Positions 56,215 to 64,000 of a DNA stretch of 64,000 bases are shown piece by piece. Below the pieces are notes generated by a model. The model had not been told where the DNA came from. It saw only the letters and a program-made list of their open reading frames with translations, and did not search any database. The position numbers and the translations under genes were made by a program. Source of the DNA: Tanticharoenia sakaeratensis NBRC 103193 (GTDB lineage Bacteria; Pseudomonadota; Alphaproteobacteria; Acetobacterales; Acetobacteraceae); contig NZ_BALE01000002.1 in the NCBI RefSeq assembly GCF_000963885.1, positions 1 to 64,000 on the forward strand, in the 5' to 3' direction. Every line of letters starts with the position of its first letter. The first letter of the stretch is position 1.

Positions 56215-57612
56215 ATGCGCACACCAACGCCCCTGCGTCGCCACAACCGCATCCTCCATCTGCGCCGGTCCGCCCGTGCGACGACGACACAATGGCGACG
56301 CTCCCTGACGGTCTGGGCCGGCGCGGTGCTGGTCGGGGTGGTGGCGGTAGTCTTCGCGGTAGCGGCCGACTGGGCTGCGCGAACGCGCCTGCGCCTGGTC
56401 CACTGGGATCCCTACGTCATGTTGCTTGTACTGCCGGCGGGCCTTGCGGCCTCCACCTGGCTGACCCGCAATTTCTTTCGCGGGGCACAGGGCAGCGGTA
56501 TCCCGCAGACGATCGCAACCCTGCATATCGAGAACTTTGCGATCGTCGATCGTGTGCTCGCGCTCAAGGTCGCCTTCGGCAAGGTCCTGCTGACGACATT
56601 CGGCCTGCTGTGCGGCGCCTCGATCGGCCGCGAGGGGCCGACCGTGCAGATCGGGGCCGCGATCATGCATGCGTTCTCGCGCCGCATGCGCCATGCGAAC
56701 ATCGCGATGCGCCGCGCAATGATCCTGGCCGGCGGGGCTGCCGGCGTCTCGGCCGCGTTCAACACGCCACTCGCCGGAATCGTGTTCGCCATCGAGGAAC
56801 TCTCGCATTCCTTCGAGCAGCGCACGAGCGGCACCATGCTGACCGGCGTGGTCCTGTCAGGCGTCACGGCAATCGCACTGGTCGGCAACTACTCCTATTT
56901 CGGTCATACGGACGTCGATGTGCCGCTCGGCATCGCCTGGATCGCGGTTCCGGCCTGCGGCATCGTGGGCGGTGTCGCAGGGGGGCTGTTCTCGGCAATC
57001 CTCGTGCGTGCCTCGCGCGGGCTGCCGGGCGCGAGCGGGCGCTTCGTGATGCAGCACCCGATCGGCTTCGCGGCCCTTTGCGGTCTCGTCCTGGCCATCA
57101 TCGGCGTTGCGACCCATGGCGCGACCTATGGCACCGGTTATGCACAGGCCCGCGCGATCATCGACGGGACTGAGCATTATCCGGCGTCGTTCTTCGTCCT
57201 CAAATTCGCCGCCACCATCGTGTCCTACTGTTCCGGCATCCCGGGCGGCCTGTTCGCGCCGTCATTGTCGATCGGAGCCGGCATGGGCGGCTGGATCGCG
57301 CAGTTCCTGCCGCATACGACAGCCGGCGCGGTCGTGCTTCTCGGGACGGTCGCCTATTTCTCGGCCGTGGTTCAGGCGCCGCTGACGGCCACCGTCATTG
57401 TCATGGAGATGTGCGACAACCAGCAGGTGACGCTGGCCCTGCTGGCCACCTCGTTCCTTGCGTTCGGTGTTTCGCGCACGATCTGCGCGCATCCGCTCTA
57501 CGGTGCCCTGGCCGACCGCTTCCTCGAAAGTGTGGACAAACCCGTGGCGCCGGCCGAGCCGTTGCCGGAAGAAGCTGCCGCCACGGTCGAGCCGCACGTT
57601 CCGGCCTCCTGA
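56215..57612 (+). CDS. ClC-family chloride channel / H+-Cl- antiporter
   Basis: 465 residues, about 16 intramembrane helices. Selectivity motifs GSGIPQT and GREGPTVQIGA (with the gating glutamate) are present, and PGGLFAPSLSIGAGMGGWIAQ is the third Cl- motif. Helps acid resistance and osmotic balance in proton-coupled members. Starts 166 nt after the DUF1501 gene. Confidence 0.94.
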   Translation: MRTPTPLRRHNRILHLRRSARATTTQWRRSLTVWAGAVLVGVVAVVFAVAADWAARTRLRLVHWDPYVMLLVLPAGLAASTWLTRNFFRGAQGSGIPQTIATLHIENFAIVDRVLALKVAFGKVLLTTFGLLCGASIGREGPTVQIGAAIMHAFSRRMRHANIAMRRAMILAGGAAGVSAAFNTPLAGIVFAIEELSHSFEQRTSGTMLTGVVLSGVTAIALVGNYSYFGHTDVDVPLGIAWIAVPACGIVGGVAGGLFSAILVRASRGLPGASGRFVMQHPIGFAALCGLVLAIIGVATHGATYGTGYAQARAIIDGTEHYPASFFVLKFAATIVSYCSGIPGGLFAPSLSIGAGMGGWIAQFLPHTTAGAVVLLGTVAYFSAVVQAPLTATVIVMEMCDNQQVTLALLATSFLAFGVSRTICAHPLYGALADRFLESVDKPVAPAEPLPEEAAATVEPHVPAS

Positions 57613-57690
57613 CCCACCATGCCCTGAAAAAGGTATCGCGCCTCCTCTCTTGAGGCGTTGTTACAAACCACGCACAAAGCTCCACGACGG

Positions 57691-58704
57691 ATGGCTGCGT
57701 TACCATTCGAGACGATTCGGAGCATTCGCTTGTCCGACCTGCCTGCGCCGACTGCGCCCGCGCTCACTGTCGTGGTGCCGTGCTTCAACGAGCGCGACAC
57801 GCTGGGAACGTTCCATGCCCGGCTGAGCGCCGTCATGGCGACGATCGGCCGGACATGGGATGTCGTCTATGTCGATGACGGATCGGGCGACGACACGTTC
57901 GCCGTGATGACACAGCTTCAGGCCGCGGACCCGCATGTGGCGATCGCCCGACTTTCCCGCAATTTCGGCAAGGAGATCGCGTTGACAGCCGGGCTCGACC
58001 TGTCGCGGGCCACGGAAGGCATCGTCGTGATCGATGCCGATCTGCAGGATCCGCCCGAAGTCATCGCGGACCTGGTCGCGGCCTTCACGGACGGCGTCGA
58101 CACCGTCTATGCCCAGCGCCGCGCGCGCACGGGCGACAGCGTTGCCAAGCGTGTAACGGCGCATCTGTTCTATCGGGTCATGGCGCGACTGGGCGATCGG
58201 GTCGCAATGCCGCCCGACACCGGCGATTTCCGCCTGATCTCCAGACGCGCGCTGAATGCGCTCCTGCAACTGCGCGAGCGGCACCGGTTCATGAAGGGGT
58301 TGTTTGCCTGGGTCGGCTTTCCTGCCGTGGCGGTGCTGTATGACCGCGCGCCCCGCGCCGCCGGGCGCAGCAGCTTCAATTACTGGTCGCTGTGGAACTT
58401 CGCGCTCGAAGGCATCACGTCCTTCACCGTCTGGCCGCTGAAGGTCGCGACCTATCTCGGACTTCTGGTGTCGGTCCTGTCCGTCCTCTACGGCGGCAAG
58501 ATCGTGTTCGGCACGCTGCTGTTCGGCAACCCGGTGCCGGGATACCCGAGCCTGATGAGCGTCATTCTGTTCCTGGGTGGCATCCAGCTGATGACGCTCG
58601 GGCTGATCGGCGAATATCTCGGCCGGATCTTCAACGAAACCAAGAACCGCCCGCTCTACATCCTGCGGGACGCAATTCCCTCGCGGATCGATCCGGCCGC
58701 CTGA
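57691..58704 (+). CDS. GT2 glycosyltransferase (polyprenyl-phosphate sugar synthase, GtrB/ArnC-like)
   Basis: 337 residues from the ATG at 57691. VVVPCFNERDTLGTFHARL, YVDDGSGDDTF, IVVIDADLQDPPE (nucleotide-sugar/metal aspartates), RLISRRALNALLQLRERHRFMKGLFAWVGF, and two C-terminal membrane helices (VATYLGLLVSVLSVLYGGK, LFLGGIQLMTLGLIGEYLG). It should load a sugar onto undecaprenyl phosphate, providing the donor for GT-C-type membrane enzymes such as its neighbour. Convergent with the next gene over a short hairpin. Confidence 0.93.
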   Translation: MAALPFETIRSIRLSDLPAPTAPALTVVVPCFNERDTLGTFHARLSAVMATIGRTWDVVYVDDGSGDDTFAVMTQLQAADPHVAIARLSRNFGKEIALTAGLDLSRATEGIVVIDADLQDPPEVIADLVAAFTDGVDTVYAQRRARTGDSVAKRVTAHLFYRVMARLGDRVAMPPDTGDFRLISRRALNALLQLRERHRFMKGLFAWVGFPAVAVLYDRAPRAAGRSSFNYWSLWNFALEGITSFTVWPLKVATYLGLLVSVLSVLYGGKIVFGTLLFGNPVPGYPSLMSVILFLGGIQLMTLGLIGEYLGRIFNETKNRPLYILRDAIPSRIDPAA

Positions 58705-58714
58705 CAGATCAGGC
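58699..58714. terminator. Hairpin between two convergent glyco-genes
   Basis: GCCTGA-CAGA-TCAGGC, overlapping the GT2 stop codon, followed by TTT on the plus strand. Short stem but positioned as a bidirectional terminator. Confidence 0.4.
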
Positions 58715-58716
58715 TT

Positions 58717-60981
58717 TCAGGCCCCTTTCGGCACGACCCGGATCGCACGCACCCGCAGGCCCAGCAGGCGGGTATCGGGACCAACTCCATAATCTCGCGG
58801 CCGTCGCGCATTCAGCACCCGCAGGCTCAGCCGGACCGCCCCGTCGGGGCCGACCAGACCCGGCGGAACGTCCACCCGCAGCGTGGTGTTGGCGGTCGTG
58901 CCGACATGCCAGTCATCGAGATGATGGCCGTTGACCCAGACCTCCGTCAGCAGCATCGCGGCTCCACGCGGAATGAAGCCCGCCGCCTCGACGTCGATTG
59001 CAAACCCTGCCTTCGCCGTAGCCGGATCACGCAGACGCAGGACCACATCCGAGCTGTAACCCAGCGTCCAGCGGCCATCCGCGTGCTCGCTCCAGCCGCC
59101 GGGCACGAGATAGGCAAGCTCCATGCGGGAGTTGAAGTCAATCTGCGGGCGCTCGGGCAGGCGCGGTCCGGGAAGCGGCGCATCGTCGGCACACACGGCC
59201 GGCCGGATGTGACGCGGCACCCAGCACGGCAGGCCGAAGACCGTGTTCATGCGCATGACCCGTGGCGTCACGCTGGGATCGGCCACGAGCGCTCCAGAGA
59301 AATGCACGGTGCTAGGCGTGTGCGGCAGGGGCCGGAGCGGCGTGAGCATCCCGCCGCCTGCGAGAATGAACACGCGGAAATCACTGAAATGATGAAGCGT
59401 ACGCCCATCCGCCGTCAACGTATGCGGGCCGAAATAGAGTTCGTGCGCAGGACCGTCGACCGGCATCAGCAGGACGTCGCGCATGGAGGACAGCCCGCCC
59501 GGCACGACGATCTCATGGCTTGCCGGATCGAGGATCGGCGTCTTGTCGGGTGACAGCGCCACCGGCGACAACTGGGCGCGCCAGCATGTCGCCAGCACCG
59601 TGACGGCAACACCGATCAACCCTGCCTGCAACCATAGCCCGCGCAGCGGACGCGCAGGCGCCGACAGCCATGTCCCGATGAACGCGAGCCCGAGCCGCGC
59701 ATAGATCGCGGCGTAGAGACCGAGCAGCGGCATGGTCCACTGGAAGTAATGGTAGTTGTGGTAGAACCACAGGCCAGTCGGGTGCAGATCGCGATAGGAC
59801 AGGTAAAGCGCCCAGTGCAGCGCGACCGCCGCGATCAGCATGACATGGACGCGACGGCGCGGGCCCTCGATCCGCCCCTTGAGGGCCAGGAACAGCACGG
59901 CGGCGACGCCCGCGAACGCGAACGGCAGCCACCAGTAGACCTCGATCAGCCCGACACCGACGGAGAACATGGGACGCGGATCGGCGACGAGTGTCACCCA
60001 GTGCAACGGGATGAGGCGCCATTCGAAACCGGTCTGCTTCGACATGGCCATGTAGCCGCTCGGATGCAGGCCCCAGATGGCAATGTGGATCAGCAACGCC
60101 ACCGCGATTGCCGGCACGAAGCCCGCCGCACACCATACCGCGCGCCGGACCAGCCCCCGCAGTGCCGTCGCCCGATCGCGCGTCCAGTCACCGATCGGGC
60201 CCGCCGCGATCAGGGCCGCCGCAGGCAGGAGCGCCAGATCATCGCTCGGCCGGATCGCCGGCATCAGACCGAAGGCCACGCCGAAGCCGATCATGCCCCA
60301 CCGGCCTTGGGTCGTGCCACTGACGGCCGTGATCGCGCCCAGCAGACCGAGCAGGATCAGCGGGCTGGCGAGGTCCGTGTTCCATGGCTCGATCCAGGTC
60401 TCGAGTTGGGTCGCGGCACCGATCGTCACGAGAAGGAAGATTGCCGCACCCGCGATGGCCGAAAAGCCGATCGCCCGTGCAATGCGCACGGTCAGCCAGA
60501 ATGCGCACAAAAGACCGGCGAGATTGGGCAGGAAGAAGGGATGCCGGACGGTGACAAAGCTGAACGCCGTGCCGATCAGGGCATAGAGCGGCGGATACCA
60601 CTGATGCGTGCTCCCGAAATCGCCGGCACGGAAGGCCATCAGGGCCTCGAGCGTCTTGGACTGATCGTACCAGGCCCACCATCCGTGATCCGGAACGAGA
60701 TCGTTCGGCTGTGTGGGCTGACGGCGGAAAGCGTGGCGAAACGCCAGCACGAGCAGGAGCAGCCCTATGGGCGTGACGCCGAACGCCGCCCATCGCGACA
60801 GGCGCGCACGCGGAGCCGCCGTCCTGACCACGAGCGCATCGCGCAGGGCCCGGGCCGCGTCCCGGATGGCAGGTGTCGAGGTCGGGGAAGCGGTTTCGGG
60901 CTCGAGCGGACGGTGGGTATCGATAATGCTCAAGGCCGTGGCGCTTCCCGGGTCAGATATGGCAAGCGCCTTCCCTCTCAT
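58717..60981 (-). CDS. GT-C-like membrane protein with C-terminal beta-sandwich domain
   Basis: 754 residues from the ATG at 60981 (MRGKALAISDPGS). About ten helices, beginning after residue 65 (VTPIGLLLLVLAFRHAF). Motifs WWAWYDQSKTLEALMAF, FEWRLIPLHWV, HWALYLSYRDLH and YHNYHYFQWTMPLLGLYA match in order the protein at 6031-7626, so they are paralogues. The C-terminal ~160 residues are soluble and beta-rich (GGWSEHADGRWTLGYSSDVVLRLRD...VWVNGHHLDDW), like the end of the neighbouring divergent protein. It probably transfers a sugar or other group to a surface polymer; no catalytic proof. Confidence 0.8.
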   Translation of the reverse strand: MRGKALAISDPGSATALSIIDTHRPLEPETASPTSTPAIRDAARALRDALVVRTAAPRARLSRWAAFGVTPIGLLLLVLAFRHAFRRQPTQPNDLVPDHGWWAWYDQSKTLEALMAFRAGDFGSTHQWYPPLYALIGTAFSFVTVRHPFFLPNLAGLLCAFWLTVRIARAIGFSAIAGAAIFLLVTIGAATQLETWIEPWNTDLASPLILLGLLGAITAVSGTTQGRWGMIGFGVAFGLMPAIRPSDDLALLPAAALIAAGPIGDWTRDRATALRGLVRRAVWCAAGFVPAIAVALLIHIAIWGLHPSGYMAMSKQTGFEWRLIPLHWVTLVADPRPMFSVGVGLIEVYWWLPFAFAGVAAVLFLALKGRIEGPRRRVHVMLIAAVALHWALYLSYRDLHPTGLWFYHNYHYFQWTMPLLGLYAAIYARLGLAFIGTWLSAPARPLRGLWLQAGLIGVAVTVLATCWRAQLSPVALSPDKTPILDPASHEIVVPGGLSSMRDVLLMPVDGPAHELYFGPHTLTADGRTLHHFSDFRVFILAGGGMLTPLRPLPHTPSTVHFSGALVADPSVTPRVMRMNTVFGLPCWVPRHIRPAVCADDAPLPGPRLPERPQIDFNSRMELAYLVPGGWSEHADGRWTLGYSSDVVLRLRDPATAKAGFAIDVEAAGFIPRGAAMLLTEVWVNGHHLDDWHVGTTANTTLRVDVPPGLVGPDGAVRLSLRVLNARRPRDYGVGPDTRLLGLRVRAIRVVPKGA

Positions 60982-61135
60982 GCGCGCCGGTCGCTGCCAA
61001 GGGCCCGCTCCCGCCATGGCCAGGGATGGGCATGGTTGCATCGGACGGCGATTACGGTGGTAAGACACCTCGGTGCCGATACAATTCCGTTCCCAGACCG
61101 CGCGCCGCCGTGCCGGTGGCTTCCTTTCAGCAAGC

Positions 61136-63199
61136 ATGACCGCAGGCCGCGTCCCGGCTTACGGTCTTGCGGCCCTGCTGGGGCTGACGCTGGCGCTATG
61201 GTGCTTTCCATGGCCGATGCTGCTCGGCTGCTGGCCGCGCTTCCTGCCGCAGGATCTCGACGATCCGCTGCAGCACATGGTCGGGCAGCGATACTTCTTC
61301 AACATGCCCTGGCATTGGCCCCTGCTGCGGGCCGACCGGCTCGACGCGCCGGACGGGACGAGCATCGCCTTCACCGACAGCGCGCCCCTCGAGGCGATCG
61401 TGCTCAAGCTCGTTCACGGTATCTGGCCGGTCGAGCAGGGCATCACGCTGTATCAGGCCCTCTCGTGGATCCTGCAGCCGGTCGCATGCGTGTTCGCCCT
61501 GCGCGGCCTGCGCGCGCACAGCGGCGCGGTGGCGATCGCAGGCGCCATCTTTGCCCTGTCGATGCCGACCTGGCTGATCCGTCTTTGGCACACGGCGCTC
61601 GCGGGACACTTCGTGCTGCTGTTCGCGCTCGGCTTCTATTTCCGGGCAACCGACACGACAGCCGCCCCCGCCCATCGGCGGCGCGGGCTCTGGTGGCTGG
61701 CGGCGATGACGCCGGTATCGCTCCTGCTTCACCCTTACCTCGCGGCAATGGTCGGCCTGATCCTGGCGGCCTGTGCACTGACCCGCGTCATCGGGCGCAA
61801 TGCCGACGCGCTCGAAGGCGTCGGTGCCGTCGCGGCGGGCGGGGCCGGCATGGTGGGTCTGGGCTGGATCTTCGCCTATTTCGGGCAGGGCGTATCAGGC
61901 GGATACGGCAGCTATTCGATGAATGCCCTGTCGCCGTTCTGGCCGGCACAGTCCTTCTTCATGCCCTGGGTGACATCGGCCCAGATCGACGCGACCGGCG
62001 CATCGGCCTTCGAAGGCTACCAGTATCTCGGCGCCGGTCTGATCGCCCTGATGGTCGCGGTCTTCGCGAGCCGCGCCGGGCGCGCCGCATGTCTTGCGGG
62101 GCTCAGGCGACATGCGGGTCTGGTCGTGATCTGCATCGCGGCCACTCTCTTTGCGCTGTCGAACCAGGCCTTTGCCGGGCATGTGCGCCTGTGGGGGACG
62201 AACTGGGTGCCGCCGCTGGCGGGCCAGCTCCGCTCGAACGGGCGGCTTTTCTGGATCCCGGCCTACAGCATTCTGCTCGGCCTGATCGCCGTCTGCCCGG
62301 TCGCCTGGCCACGTGCCGCGGGTACGATCCTGCTGGCCTGCGCAGGTCTGCAGTTTGTCGATTCGATCCCGCTGCGCGCTGTCGATTCCTCGTCCGAACG
62401 GCGGATGATGAATGCGCCCTATCCCGAGCAGATCGCGCTCGGCAGGATCATGGATCACTACACGATGCTGATGGCCGAGCCGCGGCAGGAATGCACGGCC
62501 TGGATCAAACCCTCCCTCATGATGCCGCTCGCGCTTGCGGCCCAGCGCGGCATGACGACCAACACGATGTATGCCGCACGCTATCCGGCGACCCTGCGTT
62601 GCCCGGAGGCGCGAACCACCAGCACGCCCCTGCCGCCGAATGGCCTCGGCATCACGCCGGGTTTCAGCAGGCCCTGGATGGTGACATGGCGTCGGAGCGG
62701 CGCGCGCTGCGGGCGTCTCGGCGACTACATGGTCTGCGGCCGCCAGAACGATCCCCTGATCGGCGCCCTACCGCAATACGACCTGCCGGAAATGCCGATC
62801 GGCCAGAGCTTGCCGACCAGCCAGAACGGTCAGGGCGCGCTCTGGCTCGGCCCTGGCTGGGCGACGCCCGAGGGTTGGGGTGCCTGGAGCCTGGGGCATA
62901 ATGCGCAGCTTGCCCTCCGCCCGCCGGAAGGCCTGCGGCATATCGTGCTCACAGTCCGCCTTCATGCGGCCGGACCGGAGAGCGGCATCAAGCCGGTCGA
63001 TCTCATCGTCGGCGGCACGGTGGTCGCGCACTGGATGGTCCCGGGGCACGACGTCACGTTCAGCGCGCCCATCGACCTGCCCGAGACCCCGACGCCGATT
63101 GTTGCCGTTTCGTTGCGAATCCCCGATCTTATGCAGCCGCCCGGTGACTCCCGATGGATCGGGGTGGGCCTGAGTTCGATAAGGATTGACCAACAGTGA
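61136..63199 (+). CDS. DUF6311-type membrane protein with C-terminal beta-sandwich
   Basis: 687 residues from the ATG at 61136 (MTAGRVPAYGLAALLG). About ten helices; PQDLDDPLQHMVGQRYFFNMPWHWPLL and GTSIAFTDSAPLEAI are the DUF6311 hallmark with an acidic pair in the first external loop, as for GT-C enzymes. A ~250-residue periplasmic part follows, with GLGITPGFSRPWMVTWRRSG and a C-terminal GWATPEGWGAWSLGHNAQLALR beta domain. Overlaps the next gene by 4 nt (GTGA) and is divergent from the paralogue gene. Confidence 0.85.
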   Translation: MTAGRVPAYGLAALLGLTLALWCFPWPMLLGCWPRFLPQDLDDPLQHMVGQRYFFNMPWHWPLLRADRLDAPDGTSIAFTDSAPLEAIVLKLVHGIWPVEQGITLYQALSWILQPVACVFALRGLRAHSGAVAIAGAIFALSMPTWLIRLWHTALAGHFVLLFALGFYFRATDTTAAPAHRRRGLWWLAAMTPVSLLLHPYLAAMVGLILAACALTRVIGRNADALEGVGAVAAGGAGMVGLGWIFAYFGQGVSGGYGSYSMNALSPFWPAQSFFMPWVTSAQIDATGASAFEGYQYLGAGLIALMVAVFASRAGRAACLAGLRRHAGLVVICIAATLFALSNQAFAGHVRLWGTNWVPPLAGQLRSNGRLFWIPAYSILLGLIAVCPVAWPRAAGTILLACAGLQFVDSIPLRAVDSSSERRMMNAPYPEQIALGRIMDHYTMLMAEPRQECTAWIKPSLMMPLALAAQRGMTTNTMYAARYPATLRCPEARTTSTPLPPNGLGITPGFSRPWMVTWRRSGARCGRLGDYMVCGRQNDPLIGALPQYDLPEMPIGQSLPTSQNGQGALWLGPGWATPEGWGAWSLGHNAQLALRPPEGLRHIVLTVRLHAAGPESGIKPVDLIVGGTVVAHWMVPGHDVTFSAPIDLPETPTPIVAVSLRIPDLMQPPGDSRWIGVGLSSIRIDQQ

Positions 63200-64000
63200 C
63201 CGACGCGCCGCTGCCGGCCCACCAGCACGGAACATGCCTGAACTGCCAGACACTGCTCGCAGGCCCGTTCTGTCACGCCTGCGGGCAGCATGTGCTTCAT
63301 GCACCGCGTTCCCTGCCGGAGCTGGGGGCGGAAGTTCTCGAGATGCTCACGCACGCGGACGGAAAGTTCGTCCGCACGATGCGCCGGCTCGCCTTCGCCC
63401 CCGCGCAGCTGACGCGCGACTACATCGAAGGCCGTCGGGCATCCGAGATCCCGCCCGTCCGGATGTTCTTCGTCTCGCTGCTGATCATCTTCACGCTGTC
63501 ATCCTTCACGGGCCCCATGAACGTCGCGGTGGCGGTCAACGACGAAGCCAAGACGGCCGGAGCGGATACGCATGACCACGACGAGATCACGCATGCCCTT
63601 GCGAAGCTCACCTGGGCGGGTCACCCGCGCGTGACAGCATGGCTTCGCGCGCATGTCGGCTCTGCAGTCGATGACCCGCGCGAGGTCGAGCACGTCATGG
63701 GAGAATGGGCGGAGCGTCTCGTCCTGCTGCTCCTGCCGATCACGGCGTGCGTCCTGTGGCTTCTCCACGCCGTGCCGCGTCCGGTTCCGTTGTTCGATCA
63801 CGCCATCTTCGCACTGCACTCCCTGACGGTCGCGATCCTAGCGCTCACGATCCTCACACTGGTCCGGACCGTTCTGCCGGACGGCGCGGAAGGACTGGCG
63901 ATCCTGGCCTTTGCGGGTCTTATGGCCACGCATCTGTTCGTGCACATGAGAGGCTTCTATCGCGCCGGCGTCGTTGCCACCCTCGTGCGGATGGTGCTGC
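63196..64000 (+). CDS. DUF3667 protein, truncated by the window edge
   Basis: The first 268 residues. A zinc ribbon near the N-terminus (Cys14, Cys17, Cys26, Cys29 in CLNCQTL and FCHACGQ) is followed by FVRTMRRLAFAPAQLTRDYIEGRRASEIPPVRMFFVSLLIIF, the DUF3667 signature, and membrane helices (LVLLLLPITACVLWLLHAV; AILALTILTLV). The GTG overlaps the stop of the DUF6311 gene, so they are coupled. Function unknown. Confidence 0.87.
   Translation, partial: MTDAPLPAHQHGTCLNCQTLLAGPFCHACGQHVLHAPRSLPELGAEVLEMLTHADGKFVRTMRRLAFAPAQLTRDYIEGRRASEIPPVRMFFVSLLIIFTLSSFTGPMNVAVAVNDEAKTAGADTHDHDEITHALAKLTWAGHPRVTAWLRAHVGSAVDDPREVEHVMGEWAERLVLLLLPITACVLWLLHAVPRPVPLFDHAIFALHSLTVAILALTILTLVRTVLPDGAEGLAILAFAGLMATHLFVHMRGFYRAGVVATLVRMVL

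Noticed and set aside
59749-62901. A 1050-codon open frame on the plus strand across two genes
   Set aside because: It covers the paralogue gene antisense and the DUF6311 gene in another frame. Its sequence is rich in Arg, Gln, Asp and Pro without any family motif, as usual for shadow frames in high-GC DNA.

Overview
The window is high-GC DNA from an alphaproteobacterium, most likely an acetic acid bacterium (Acetobacteraceae). Three things point there: a complete pqqABCDE cluster, a circularly permuted (two-piece) alphaproteobacterial tmRNA gene with tag ANDNSQVLAVAA next to an alpha-type SspB adaptor, and many periplasmic or membrane redox proteins together with an OprB-type porin. Genus cannot be fixed from the sequence alone.

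Layout. 1-0.6 kb: broken IS630-type element. 0.7-5.4 kb: aminotransferase, then a sulfotransferase coupled to an unusual Hint / repeat / GT4 glycosyltransferase fusion. 6.0-8.0 kb: a GT-C-like membrane protein overlapping a lone type II pseudopilin. 8-13.4 kb: AI-2E family transporter, then divergently pqqA-B-C-D-E and a cupin gene, with 1-4 nt overlaps from pqqB onward and a strong hairpin between pqqA and pqqB. 14.1-16.9 kb: S53 peptidase head-to-head with a catalytically degenerate GH20-like protein. 17.5-25.4 kb: SnoaL-like protein, a CrcB fluoride channel fused to a Usp-like domain, an ETHE1-like MBL hydrolase, an FAD protein coupled to a LysR gene, and MarR / relic / MFS. 25.1-28.7 kb: thyX, a methyltransferase relic, ssrA, sspB, VOC protein. 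28.8-30.4 kb and leftward-transcribed genes up to 35.9 kb: aldo/keto reductase, then a probable operon (read right to left) of APC permease, Tat-exported FAD amine oxidase, two periplasmic cytochromes c, a frameshifted catalase-family peroxidase and cytochrome b561. 36-43.5 kb: MHS transporter, DyP peroxidase, amidohydrolase, HxlR/azoR pair, YceI, OprB porin. 43.8-50 kb: MscS channel, Cds1-like cysteine desulfhydrase, DUF2177 and DUF1295 membrane proteins, S24-like regulator coupled to an FAD dehydrogenase. 50-56 kb: orphan gene, VOC protein, two overlapping CDF metal transporters, DUF1800/DUF1501 pair. 56-64 kb: ClC channel, GT2 glycosyltransferase, a second GT-C-like membrane protein paralogous to the 6 kb one, a DUF6311-type membrane protein, and the start of a DUF3667 protein.

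How they work together. The pqq cluster supplies the cofactor of periplasmic quinoprotein dehydrogenases. The amine oxidase/cytochrome/peroxidase/b561 group looks like a second periplasmic oxidation module fed by an amino acid or amine permease. The sulfotransferase/GT4 pair and the GT2/GT-C-like cluster at the right end suggest two cell-surface glycoconjugate loci. tmRNA and SspB are two parts of the same ribosome-rescue and tag-proteolysis route. Several broken genes (IS630, catalase-like, methyltransferase, a MarR-linked relic) indicate local gene decay. No CRISPR array, tRNA, rRNA or replication origin was recognised.
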